Shown: piece by piece, positions 1 through 5,772 of the stretch | How the letters are laid out: every line of letters begins with the position of its first letter | Position numbering within the stretch: position 1 is the first letter of the stretch | Source of the DNA: an uncultured Erysipelotrichaceae bacterium | Lineage (GTDB): Bacteria > Bacillota_I > Bacilli_A > RF39 > UBA660 | Assembly (NCBI GenBank): GCA_902797005.1 | Contig: CADBRE010000034.1 | Location: forward strand, 1-7,917 | Direction of reading: 5' to 3' | Length of the DNA stretch: 7,917 nucleotides | Notes under the pieces: model-generated | Database searches by the model: none | Told to the model about the DNA's origin: nothing | What the model saw: the letters and a program-made list of their open reading frames with translations, nothing else | Translations under genes and position numbers: made by a program

Positions 1-39
1 AGGGGGTTTTACTTCAGGGGTAGAAAGAAGGTGATATAT

Positions 40-144
40 GTGAGGAATATAGAAAAGCAATTAGTTATTATCATCAAAGTATTACTCACTATTATTATTT
101 TGTTAGTATTTGCTTTAGCAGTGCTAATAGAAAAAGCCTTCTGA
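40..144 (+). CDS. small hydrophobic peptide, candidate type I toxin
   Basis: This 34-residue ORF starts with GTG at 40, preceded by the ribosome binding site AAGGTGA (28-34) five bases upstream. The peptide has a short polar, charged start (RNIEKQ), one membrane-spanning stretch at about residues 8-29 made almost wholly of I, L, V, A, T and F with a single K at 13, and a short charged tail (EKAF). The nearby ATG at 38 is followed directly by TGA and is not usable. The frame is also open to the left edge, so a longer product cannot be excluded. The stop codon lies inside a perfect inverted repeat, and a convergent candidate RNA overlaps the 3' end. Small single-span peptides with an overlapping antisense RNA are typical of type I toxins (TxpA, BsrG, Fst and holin-like groups), but I recognise no specific family. 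The toxin role is inferred from size, hydrophobicity and layout. Its promoter would lie outside the window. Confidence 0.5.
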   Translation: MRNIEKQLVIIIKVLLTIIILLVFALAVLIEKAF

Positions 145-157
145 CTAAGCAGAAGGC
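130..157 (-). terminator. intrinsic terminator of the antisense RNA
   Basis: GCCTTCTG and CAGAAGGC form a perfect 8-bp stem around a 6-base loop (144-149). On the minus strand the stem is followed directly by TTTTTC. On the plus strand the stem is followed by ACATAGCA, with no U-run, so the signal works only leftwards. It overlaps the stop codon and last three codons of the peptide ORF. Confidence 0.6.
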
Positions 158-229
158 ACATAGCAATATGGTAACCTCTGACTGACAAATATCAGAAGTT
201 CCTTTTTATTATATGAAGATCTCTCTTCT
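131..229 (-). ncRNA. candidate antisense RNA to the small peptide gene
   Basis: On the minus strand a promoter (TTGTCA at 264-259, 17-base spacer, TATTAT at 241-236) is followed about 100 bases later by an intrinsic terminator: GCCTTCTG, loop CTTAGT, CAGAAGGC, then TTTTTC (157 down to 130). A second hairpin, with arms 200-192 and 182-174 and one mismatch, lies between. The transcript would be about 100 nt, start near 229, and be complementary to the last codons and 3' untranslated region of the peptide mRNA. No convincing protein is encoded on this strand. By analogy with RatA or the RNAII type of antitoxin it could block translation or promote decay of the peptide mRNA. An additional perfect TATAAT on the minus strand (213-208) has only a poor -35 and is a weaker alternative start. 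Confidence 0.5.
174..207 (+). terminator. intrinsic terminator of the small peptide mRNA
   Basis: AACCTCTGA (174-182) pairs with TCAGAAGTT (192-200) with a single C-A mismatch. It is followed by CCTTTTT, a U-rich tail on the plus strand. It would end the plus-strand transcript of the small peptide gene about 55 bases after its stop codon and before the lysS promoter. Confidence 0.5.
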
Positions 230-235
230 ATATAC

Positions 236-264
236 ATAATACCACAAATATTTACCGTTGACAA
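236..264 (-). promoter_or_regulatory. promoter of the antisense RNA
   Basis: Read on the minus strand, TTGTCA (264-259) and TATTAT (241-236) each match the sigma-A consensus at five of six bases and are separated by exactly 17 bases. Transcription would start near 229. The -35 element overlaps the -35 of the forward lysS promoter, so the two promoters are back to back. Confidence 0.5.
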
Positions 265-286
265 GCAAATCAACTTAGTGTATAAT
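258..286 (+). promoter_or_regulatory. promoter of the lysS T-box transcript
   Basis: A perfect sigma-A promoter: TTGACA at 258-263, a 17-base spacer, and TATAAT at 281-286. The start of transcription is expected near 293, just before the first conserved T-box elements. Confidence 0.9.
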
Positions 287-292
287 CATCTT

Positions 293-503
293 CGTAAAGC
301 AAAGAGAAGGACGAGTAACATTTATCCTTATTTATAGAGAGCTAACGTTTGGTGAAAGTTAGTAATAAGTAAATGCGAATAAAAACCTTTGAGTGGCCTT
401 ATGGTCCGGAAGTTAAACTTTCGTTAAAAAAAGAGATAATCAGTTAATGATTAAGAAGGGTGGTACCGTGCACAAAGCGCCCCTTCAATCATTAACTTTT
501 TTT
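293..503 (+). ncRNA. T-box leader (lysine-specific) of lysS
   Basis: The leader reads uncharged tRNA and decides between termination and read-through into lysS. Seen in order: an AGTA-type element in GGACGAGTAAC (309-319); a Stem I helix in which CATTTA/CTTATT pairs with AATAAG/TAAATG; an AGAGAG bulge followed by GCTAAC and a GGTG loop closed by GTTAG; an A-rich specifier segment AAAAA at 381-385 containing the lysine codon AAA; CCTTTGAGTGGCC after it; and the T-box sequence AAGGGTGGTACCGTGC at 456-471. The TGGT in the T box can pair with an ACCA tRNA end, that is, an A discriminator base. The exact three specifier bases within the A-run are inferred from the layout. The downstream gene, a lysyl-tRNA synthetase, agrees with a lysine specifier. 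Confidence 0.93.
443..503 (+). terminator. T-box regulated intrinsic terminator
   Basis: GTTAATGATT(AA)GAAGGG (443-460) pairs with CCCCTTCAATCATTAAC (480-496), and seven T residues follow (497-503). The 5' arm runs into the T-box sequence, so forming the tRNA-bound antiterminator excludes this stem. This is the usual T-box switch: uncharged tRNA-Lys permits read-through to lysS. Confidence 0.9.
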
Positions 504-525
504 ATTAAAGGAGGAGGAAATAAAA

Positions 526-1995
526 ATGAGAGAATTATCTGAACAAGAACTAGTTAGAAGAGGAAAACTAGATGAGATTAGAAAAGTAACTAATCCATAC
601 CCAGAAAACTATGAAAGGACACATACTTTAAAAGAAGCAAAAGTTTTAGAAGATGGTACAAGTGATGTAAAAATCGCAGGAAGAATAGTCTTCATGAGAA
701 AAATGGGTAAACTTAGCTTTGCAAAAATAAGAGACATAGAATGTGACATGCAACTAGAAATAAAAGTTGATATGATTGGCGAAGAAGCATATGAGTTCTT
801 CAAAAAACAAATTGACACAGGAGACTTTGTTGGTGCAGAGGGAGAAATATTCACAACACAAACTGGTGAAAAAACACTAAGAGTACATGTACTAACTTTC
901 TTAGGGAAAGCTTTAAGACCACTTCCAGAAAAGTTCCATGGCTTAACAGATACGGAAATTAAATATAGACAAAGATATGTTGATTTAATAACAAATGAAG
1001 AAGCCAGAAAAGTATTCTTGGGAAGAAGCAAACTTTATGCATTCTTACATAGCTATTTAGCTAAAAATGGATTCTTAGAAGTAGAAACACCTATTTTACA
1101 AACAGCAATATCAGGAGCATCAGCAAGACCATTTTTCACACATCACAATGCACTAGATCAAGACTGTAACTTAAGAATTGCACCAGAAACATATTTAAAA
1201 GAATGTATAGCAGGTGGATTTGACAGAGTTTACGAATTAGCTAAATGCTTTAGAAATGAAGGAATGGATCCACAACATTTACAAGAATTCACACAAGTTG
1301 AATGGTATGTTGCTTATTGGAGATATGAAGATAATATCAAGTTCTTCACAAAGTTTGTACAAGATTTATTAATGGAATTAACTGGAAAAATGACAGTTGA
1401 ATACCAAGGAAGAATAATAGACTTTAGTGGAGATGAATGGGCACGCGTAGATTACTGCAAAGAATTAGAAAACGTACTTGGATTTGACTGCTTATCAATA
1501 GAGGACCCGGAAGAATTAAAAACAAAAATAGTTGAAAAAGGATTATTTACCTATGGAGATTTGACTGAATACAAATCTGTATCTCAAGTTATAGACTTCG
1601 TATATAAAAAGAAAATAAGAGAAAATATAGTTAACCCTACAATAATCTTCAACTACCCTGCTAAATTAAAACCATTAGCAAGAAGATGTGATGAAGACAA
1701 AAGAAGAGTTGACGTATTCCAAGTAGTAGTATGCGGTACCGAACTATGTAATGCATATTCAGAATTAGTAAACCCTATTGAACAAAGAGAAGCATTTGAG
1801 GATCAATTAAAAGCAAAAGCAGAAGGCGATGAAGAAACTATGGACTTAGATGAAACATATCTAATGGCTATGGAACAAGGTATGCCACCTATCTCAGGAC
1901 TTGGATTTGGAATAGATAGAATAATAATGCTAATATATAATCAAGAATCAGTAAGAGATGTAGTATTATTCCCTCTTATGAAACCTGAAAATTAG
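526..1995 (+). CDS. lysS: lysyl-tRNA synthetase, class II
   Basis: Charges tRNA-Lys with lysine using ATP, in the cytoplasm. The 489-residue length is normal for bacterial LysRS. An N-terminal OB-fold anticodon-binding domain (about 45-150, beginning VKIAGRIVFMRKMGKLSF) is followed by the class II catalytic core. Motif 1 is around 181-191 (NGFLEVETPIL). Motif 2 is FRNEG at 242-246 and EFT at 254-256. Motif 3 is GLGFGIDRIIML at 458-469. LysRS-type elements include LRIAPETYLK (216-225), NAYSELVNP (409-417) and the end VRDVVLFPLMKP. The motif 2 loop reads HLQEFTQVEWY where many LysRS have an HNPEFT-type sequence, a mild divergence. The start ATG has an excellent AAAGGAGGAGG site (507-517). Expression is set by the T-box leader just upstream, and a terminator overlaps the stop codon, so it is probably monocistronic. 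Confidence 0.96.
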   Translation: MRELSEQELVRRGKLDEIRKVTNPYPENYERTHTLKEAKVLEDGTSDVKIAGRIVFMRKMGKLSFAKIRDIECDMQLEIKVDMIGEEAYEFFKKQIDTGDFVGAEGEIFTTQTGEKTLRVHVLTFLGKALRPLPEKFHGLTDTEIKYRQRYVDLITNEEARKVFLGRSKLYAFLHSYLAKNGFLEVETPILQTAISGASARPFFTHHNALDQDCNLRIAPETYLKECIAGGFDRVYELAKCFRNEGMDPQHLQEFTQVEWYVAYWRYEDNIKFFTKFVQDLLMELTGKMTVEYQGRIIDFSGDEWARVDYCKELENVLGFDCLSIEDPEELKTKIVEKGLFTYGDLTEYKSVSQVIDFVYKKKIRENIVNPTIIFNYPAKLKPLARRCDEDKRRVDVFQVVVCGTELCNAYSELVNPIEQREAFEDQLKAKAEGDEETMDLDETYLMAMEQGMPPISGLGFGIDRIIMLIYNQESVRDVVLFPLMKPEN

Positions 1996-2020
1996 TAGAT
2001 TCAAAAAATCTACTTTTTTT
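1995..2020 (+). terminator. intrinsic terminator of lysS
   Basis: GTAGATT (1995-2001), loop CAAAA, AATCTAC (2007-2013), then seven T. The first base of the stem is the last base of the lysS stop codon, so the terminator follows the gene with no untranslated gap. Confidence 0.88.
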
Positions 2021-2073
2021 GTACAAAATAAGTTTCAAAAGCCTATAAAATAAGGAATTTTTGATTAAAAAAC

Positions 2074-2103
2074 TTGTAAGAAACCAAATATCTATTGTAT
2101 AAT
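2074..2103 (+). promoter_or_regulatory. promoter of the membrane carrier gene
   Basis: TATAAT at 2098-2103 is a perfect -10. The best -35 is TTGTAA at 2074-2079 (four of six) with an 18-base spacer. It lies between the lysS terminator and the ribosome binding site AGGAGG (2111-2116) of the next gene, giving a very short leader. Confidence 0.55.
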
Positions 2104-2126
2104 TTAATTAAGGAGGTAAAAGGAAA

Positions 2127-3701
2127 ATGAAAAAGAACTTAGTGTCTAAACTAATTGCACTAGTTTCTTGTTTGCTAATAGTTGTTGCTATTGTTTTAAA
2201 TAACAAAGTTGGTCAGTATCTAGCATTAGCTGGAGCAACTGCTTTATTTGTACTAACTATTATTAAATGGGTAGTACCAGAAAAGAAAAATATGTTATTT
2301 AAAATATTAGTTACTTTAGGACTATATTTATTCGTTCTAACATGGATAATTCCTTCAGCAGCTGCAAATGGAACAACTATATCACAAAAAGAAATATACA
2401 GAATGAGTCTATATTCAGTACTTGAATATCCTTGGTTGACAGTTCAATATTTCTTACAACAACTATTATTTATAGCTGCGGTTGGCGGTTTCTATGGAAT
2501 ATTAAGAGAAACTGGTAAATATAGAAGCTTACTAGAAACTATTGCAAAATCTATGAAAGGAAAGGAAACAGTATTTTTAGTAGCAGTATCATTCGTGCTA
2601 GCTGCCTTATCAAGTGTATTTGGATTAAATCTATATTTATTTATATTTATTCCAGCTCTTGCAGGTATAATACTATTAATGGGTTATGATAAAATTACTG
2701 CATTTGCTGTTACATTTATTGCACCACTTATTGGTGTTATAGGTGCAACATATAATGATGTTGTAGTTTATTACATTAATCAAGTATTAGCTACAGAATA
2801 TACTACTGAAATAGTTGCTAAAATAGGTCTATTTGTACTAGCTTTTGTAGTTTTCATGACATTTGTACTTAAACATGCTAAAGAAAGCAAATCAAAAGCA
2901 AATGAATTAACTGAAAAAGTAGAACTATTCTTAGGTGAAAAGAAAGCATCTAAAAAATCAGCAGCAGCTATAATAGTATTATTCAGTTGCATATTTGTAC
3001 TTCTAATACTAGGATATACTAATTGGAGCAGAATATTTGGCGTAGAAGTATTTAATGATTTCTACAAAACAATAACTGAATGGACTGTAAGAGAAAGCAC
3101 AATAGTTGCATACATATTAGGTGAGCTTAAAGCTTTCGGAACATGGCAATATGAACAATTTACTGTATTACTATTATTAGCTTCAATACTATTAAGTGTA
3201 ATCTATAGACTAAGACTTGAAGATGCTTTAAAAGCATTCGGAAGAGGTATTGCTCGTTTAGCAAAACCATTATTAGTTTTCGTAGCTGCTTACACAATAG
3301 TTGTAATTATTGCTTATCATCCAATTATAGTATTCTTAACTGATAAATTAGTGAAAATAGCTGGAACACATACAGGTATACTTGGAGATATACTATTCAT
3401 AGTAGTTTCTACATTAAACACTGTATTCTCTACTGTTTTCAATATAGACATACTATATATGGTTCAATCAACAGTTCCATATCTAAATGCATATTATGCT
3501 AATTCTACAGATAGTTTAGCTGTAATAACTCAATCAGTTTATGGTTTAACATCTATGATAGCACCTACATCTATACTATTAGTTTTAGGTCTAGAATATT
3601 TAGAAATACCATATAAAGATTGGCTAAAGAGTTCATGGAAAATGATATTAAGCTTATTAGCAATTATATTAGTTGTAATCTGCGTAGTAGTATTTATCTA
3701 A
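2127..3701 (+). CDS. YfcC/DcuC-type multi-pass membrane carrier
   Basis: A 524-residue integral membrane protein with about 12-14 hydrophobic segments, at roughly 8-24, 29-49, 57-76, 109-127, 147-164, 169-186, 190-207, 229-247, 279-297, 345-361, 380-405, 420-437, 470-490 and 504-524. A charged cytoplasmic-type loop (about 249-278, rich in K and E) divides it into two halves, as is usual for the ion transporter superfamily. The segment FAVTFIAPLIGVIGATYND (193-211) and the C-terminal SMIAPTSILLVLGLEYLEIPY (476-496) resemble the repeated re-entrant regions of YfcC/DcuC-family proteins, which are thought to move C4-dicarboxylates or amino acids with cations. The length is close to E. coli YfcC (about 500 residues). 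Substrate and direction cannot be read from the sequence. The start has AGGAGG ten bases upstream. The gene has its own promoter, and the ClpC-like gene follows after 64 bases with no clear separate promoter, so co-transcription is possible. The family assignment comes from remembered motifs, not a search. Confidence 0.72.
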   Translation: MKKNLVSKLIALVSCLLIVVAIVLNNKVGQYLALAGATALFVLTIIKWVVPEKKNMLFKILVTLGLYLFVLTWIIPSAAANGTTISQKEIYRMSLYSVLEYPWLTVQYFLQQLLFIAAVGGFYGILRETGKYRSLLETIAKSMKGKETVFLVAVSFVLAALSSVFGLNLYLFIFIPALAGIILLMGYDKITAFAVTFIAPLIGVIGATYNDVVVYYINQVLATEYTTEIVAKIGLFVLAFVVFMTFVLKHAKESKSKANELTEKVELFLGEKKASKKSAAAIIVLFSCIFVLLILGYTNWSRIFGVEVFNDFYKTITEWTVRESTIVAYILGELKAFGTWQYEQFTVLLLLASILLSVIYRLRLEDALKAFGRGIARLAKPLLVFVAAYTIVVIIAYHPIIVFLTDKLVKIAGTHTGILGDILFIVVSTLNTVFSTVFNIDILYMVQSTVPYLNAYYANSTDSLAVITQSVYGLTSMIAPTSILLVLGLEYLEIPYKDWLKSSWKMILSLLAIILVVICVVVFI

Positions 3702-3720
3702 AATAATTGAATAAAAAAAT

Positions 3721-3764
3721 ATAAAACATCTCAATATATCATAGAATATATGGAGGTGTTTTAT
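3721..3764 (+). promoter_or_regulatory. hairpin burying the ribosome binding site of the ClpC-like gene
   Basis: ATAAAACATCTC (3721-3732) pairs with GAGGTGTTTTAT (3753-3764), twelve base pairs including one G-U. Inside this, after an A-G mismatch, ATATAT (3734-3739) pairs with ATATAT (3746-3751) around a six-base loop. The Shine-Dalgarno GGAGG (3752-3756) lies almost wholly in the paired 3' arm, and the TTG start follows two bases after the stem. The structure would hold translation down unless it melts or is opened. It could also act as a weak terminator or attenuator after the carrier gene, since the 3' side reads GTTTTATTTTG. Confidence 0.6.
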
Positions 3765-3765
3765 T

Positions 3766-5718
3766 TTGAATAACTATTCAGAAGAACTAAGAAGTATACT
3801 AAAACAAAGTGAAATATTGGCCTTAAATAATGGAAACAACGAAGTAAACACACTACATTTTTTGATTGCAACAATAAATAGTAATACAAACGCATCAAAC
3901 GTACTACACAATAGCAACATTACATTAGAAAATCTAATAAACCATCTAAATAATGAAACCAAAACTAAAGACTATATATTTTATAGTAAAGAGTTTTTAG
4001 CTTGCATAGAAACTATAATACTAGAATCTGATGAACTAAATGAAGAAATAACAACAAACATACTTCTATCAACAATATTGCAAAACAAAAACACAATATG
4101 CTATAAAGTCTTAAAAGAATTAAATATAAATATACAAAACATTATAAATAGTCTAAAAACAAAAGATATATCAAATATGAAACTAACTATAAAAGAATTA
4201 GCAGTTGATCTAACCGAGCAAGCAAGAAAAGATGAGCTAGATAAAGTAATAGGCAGGGATAAAGAAATAGAAAGAGTTATTGAAATACTAGCTAGAAAGA
4301 ATAAAAACAACCCTATCCTTATAGGAGAAGCCGGAACAGGTAAAACAGCAATAGTTGAAGAACTAGCAAGAAGAATTGCAAACAATGAAGTACCTTCTTT
4401 CCTAAAAAACAAAACAATACTAAACCTTAATCTTGCATCAGTAATTGCTGGTACAAAATACAGAGGTGAATTTGAAGAGAAGCTAACAAAAATTATAAAA
4501 GAATTAGAAACAGTTGATAACCTAATACTATTTATAGATGAAGTTCATACCTTAGTTGGTGCAGGAGGAGCTGAAGGCGCAATTGATGCATCTAACATAC
4601 TTAAACCTGCCCTAGCAAGAGGAAAAATAAGAGTAATAGGCGCTACTACAAACAACGAATATACAAACAGTATAGCCACTGATAAAGCATTAGATAGAAG
4701 ATTCCAAAAAGTAATTGTAAATGAACCTACAAAAGAAGAAACAAAAGACATACTTAAGAAAATAAAAAAAGATTATGAAACATATCATAATGTAAGAATT
4801 AAAAATAGTATAATTGATAAACTAGTTAACTTATCAACAATATACATAAAAGATAGACATGAACCAGATAAAAGTATAGATTTATTAGATGAAGTATGTG
4901 CAAGAGCTAACATAGTAAAAACTAAAGATGAAAGTAACGAATACTTCAAAAAACTAGATAAACTAAAATTGCAAAAACAAAACTTTTTAAAACAAGAAGA
5001 CTATATTAATGCAACAAGAATAAAGAATGAAATAGACAAACTAACAATCAAACAAAATAATAAATCACACCTTAACCCATCACCATCAGTAACAGAAAAT
5101 ATCTTACTTAAAGTTCTTGAAAACAAATGCTCATGCCCAATATACGAGCTACAAGATAACACATATTTATCTAACCTAAACAAACAACTATTAAATGAAT
5201 TTCCGAATAATAAAGAACAAATAGATACACTTACTGATATAACAAAAGATATATTTGCAAAACAAAAAAATAAACCAGCATCAATTCTAATAAAAACACA
5301 AAATGACAAATTAATAACTAAATATGCACAAATCTTAAAATTAAACACAATTAAATTGGAAGGTAATGACTACACTACATCAATAAGCATAAACAAAATA
5401 ATAGGATCACCTGCAGGCTATGTAGGATATAATGAAAAGAACACAATATTCGAAAAACTTAAAACATATTCTAGATCAATAATAATTGTTAACAACTATG
5501 AACTTATTAACAATGAAATACAATCACTAATACAAAGCATGATAAAAACAGGAACACTAAAACTAGCAAATAACGATAGCATAGATGTATTTTCATGCAT
5601 ATTTATACTATTAGAGAATAACACTGAAAAACCACTAGGATTCATTAATCAAGAAGAAAAAACATCAGCATCATACGATTATACTATAAACCTAAATGAA
5701 AAAGTGTTAATGAACTAG
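3766..5718 (+). CDS. ClpC-like ATPase with degenerate, truncated second AAA+ domain
   Basis: A Hsp100/Clp unfoldase of 650 residues; ClpC is normally about 810. Domains in order: a divergent Clp N-domain (about 1-135); a complete first AAA+ domain with Walker A GEAGTGKT (187-194), pore loop KYRG (231-234), Walker B LILFIDEV (253-260), sensor-1 region IGATTNNEY (291-299) and paired arginines R311-R312; then a short UVR-like middle segment (about 388-432). The second AAA+ domain is broken: the Walker A site reads IKTQNDKL (509-516) and Walker B reads IIIVNNYEL (572-580), with Asn-Asn replacing Asp-Glu. Yet the pore loop GSPAGYVGYNE (547-557) is kept, as is LGF (624-626) at the place of the ClpP-docking loop. 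The protein ends before the arginine-finger region and small subdomain, and a terminator follows, so this is not a recent frameshift. It starts at TTG 3766 with GGAGGT eight bases upstream. The gene is rich in Asn, Lys and Ile. Likely role: ATP-driven unfolding, perhaps with ClpP. No CtsR or CIRCE site is visible. Confidence 0.85.
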   Translation: MNNYSEELRSILKQSEILALNNGNNEVNTLHFLIATINSNTNASNVLHNSNITLENLINHLNNETKTKDYIFYSKEFLACIETIILESDELNEEITTNILLSTILQNKNTICYKVLKELNINIQNIINSLKTKDISNMKLTIKELAVDLTEQARKDELDKVIGRDKEIERVIEILARKNKNNPILIGEAGTGKTAIVEELARRIANNEVPSFLKNKTILNLNLASVIAGTKYRGEFEEKLTKIIKELETVDNLILFIDEVHTLVGAGGAEGAIDASNILKPALARGKIRVIGATTNNEYTNSIATDKALDRRFQKVIVNEPTKEETKDILKKIKKDYETYHNVRIKNSIIDKLVNLSTIYIKDRHEPDKSIDLLDEVCARANIVKTKDESNEYFKKLDKLKLQKQNFLKQEDYINATRIKNEIDKLTIKQNNKSHLNPSPSVTENILLKVLENKCSCPIYELQDNTYLSNLNKQLLNEFPNNKEQIDTLTDITKDIFAKQKNKPASILIKTQNDKLITKYAQILKLNTIKLEGNDYTTSISINKIIGSPAGYVGYNEKNTIFEKLKTYSRSIIIVNNYELINNEIQSLIQSMIKTGTLKLANNDSIDVFSCIFILLENNTEKPLGFINQEEKTSASYDYTINLNEKVLMN

Positions 5719-5725
5719 CAAAGTA

Positions 5726-5760
5726 AAAACTTGTGAAAATAACTTCACAAGTTTTGTTTT
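5726..5760. terminator. bidirectional terminator between convergent genes
   Basis: AAAACTTGTGAA (5726-5737), loop AATAAC, TTCACAAGTTTT (5744-5755): a perfect 12-bp stem followed by GTTTT on the plus strand. On the minus strand the stem ends in five T. It lies 8 bases after the ClpC-like stop codon and 13 bases beyond the stop of the convergent surface protein gene, so it can serve both. Confidence 0.85.
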
Positions 5761-5772
5761 AAAATTAGTTGA

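Noticed and set aside
3702..3765. CtsR or CIRCE heat-shock operator before the ClpC-like gene.
   Set aside because: Neither the GGTCAAA-type tandem heptamers nor the TTAGCACTC/GAGTGCTAA repeat is present; the visible inverted repeat is of different sequence.
5001..5348. Minus-strand open frames inside the ClpC-like gene, lysS and the carrier gene.
   Set aside because: They lie opposite clearly coding sequence, show shadow-type Ser/Phe/Leu-rich composition, and lack ribosome binding sites or family motifs.
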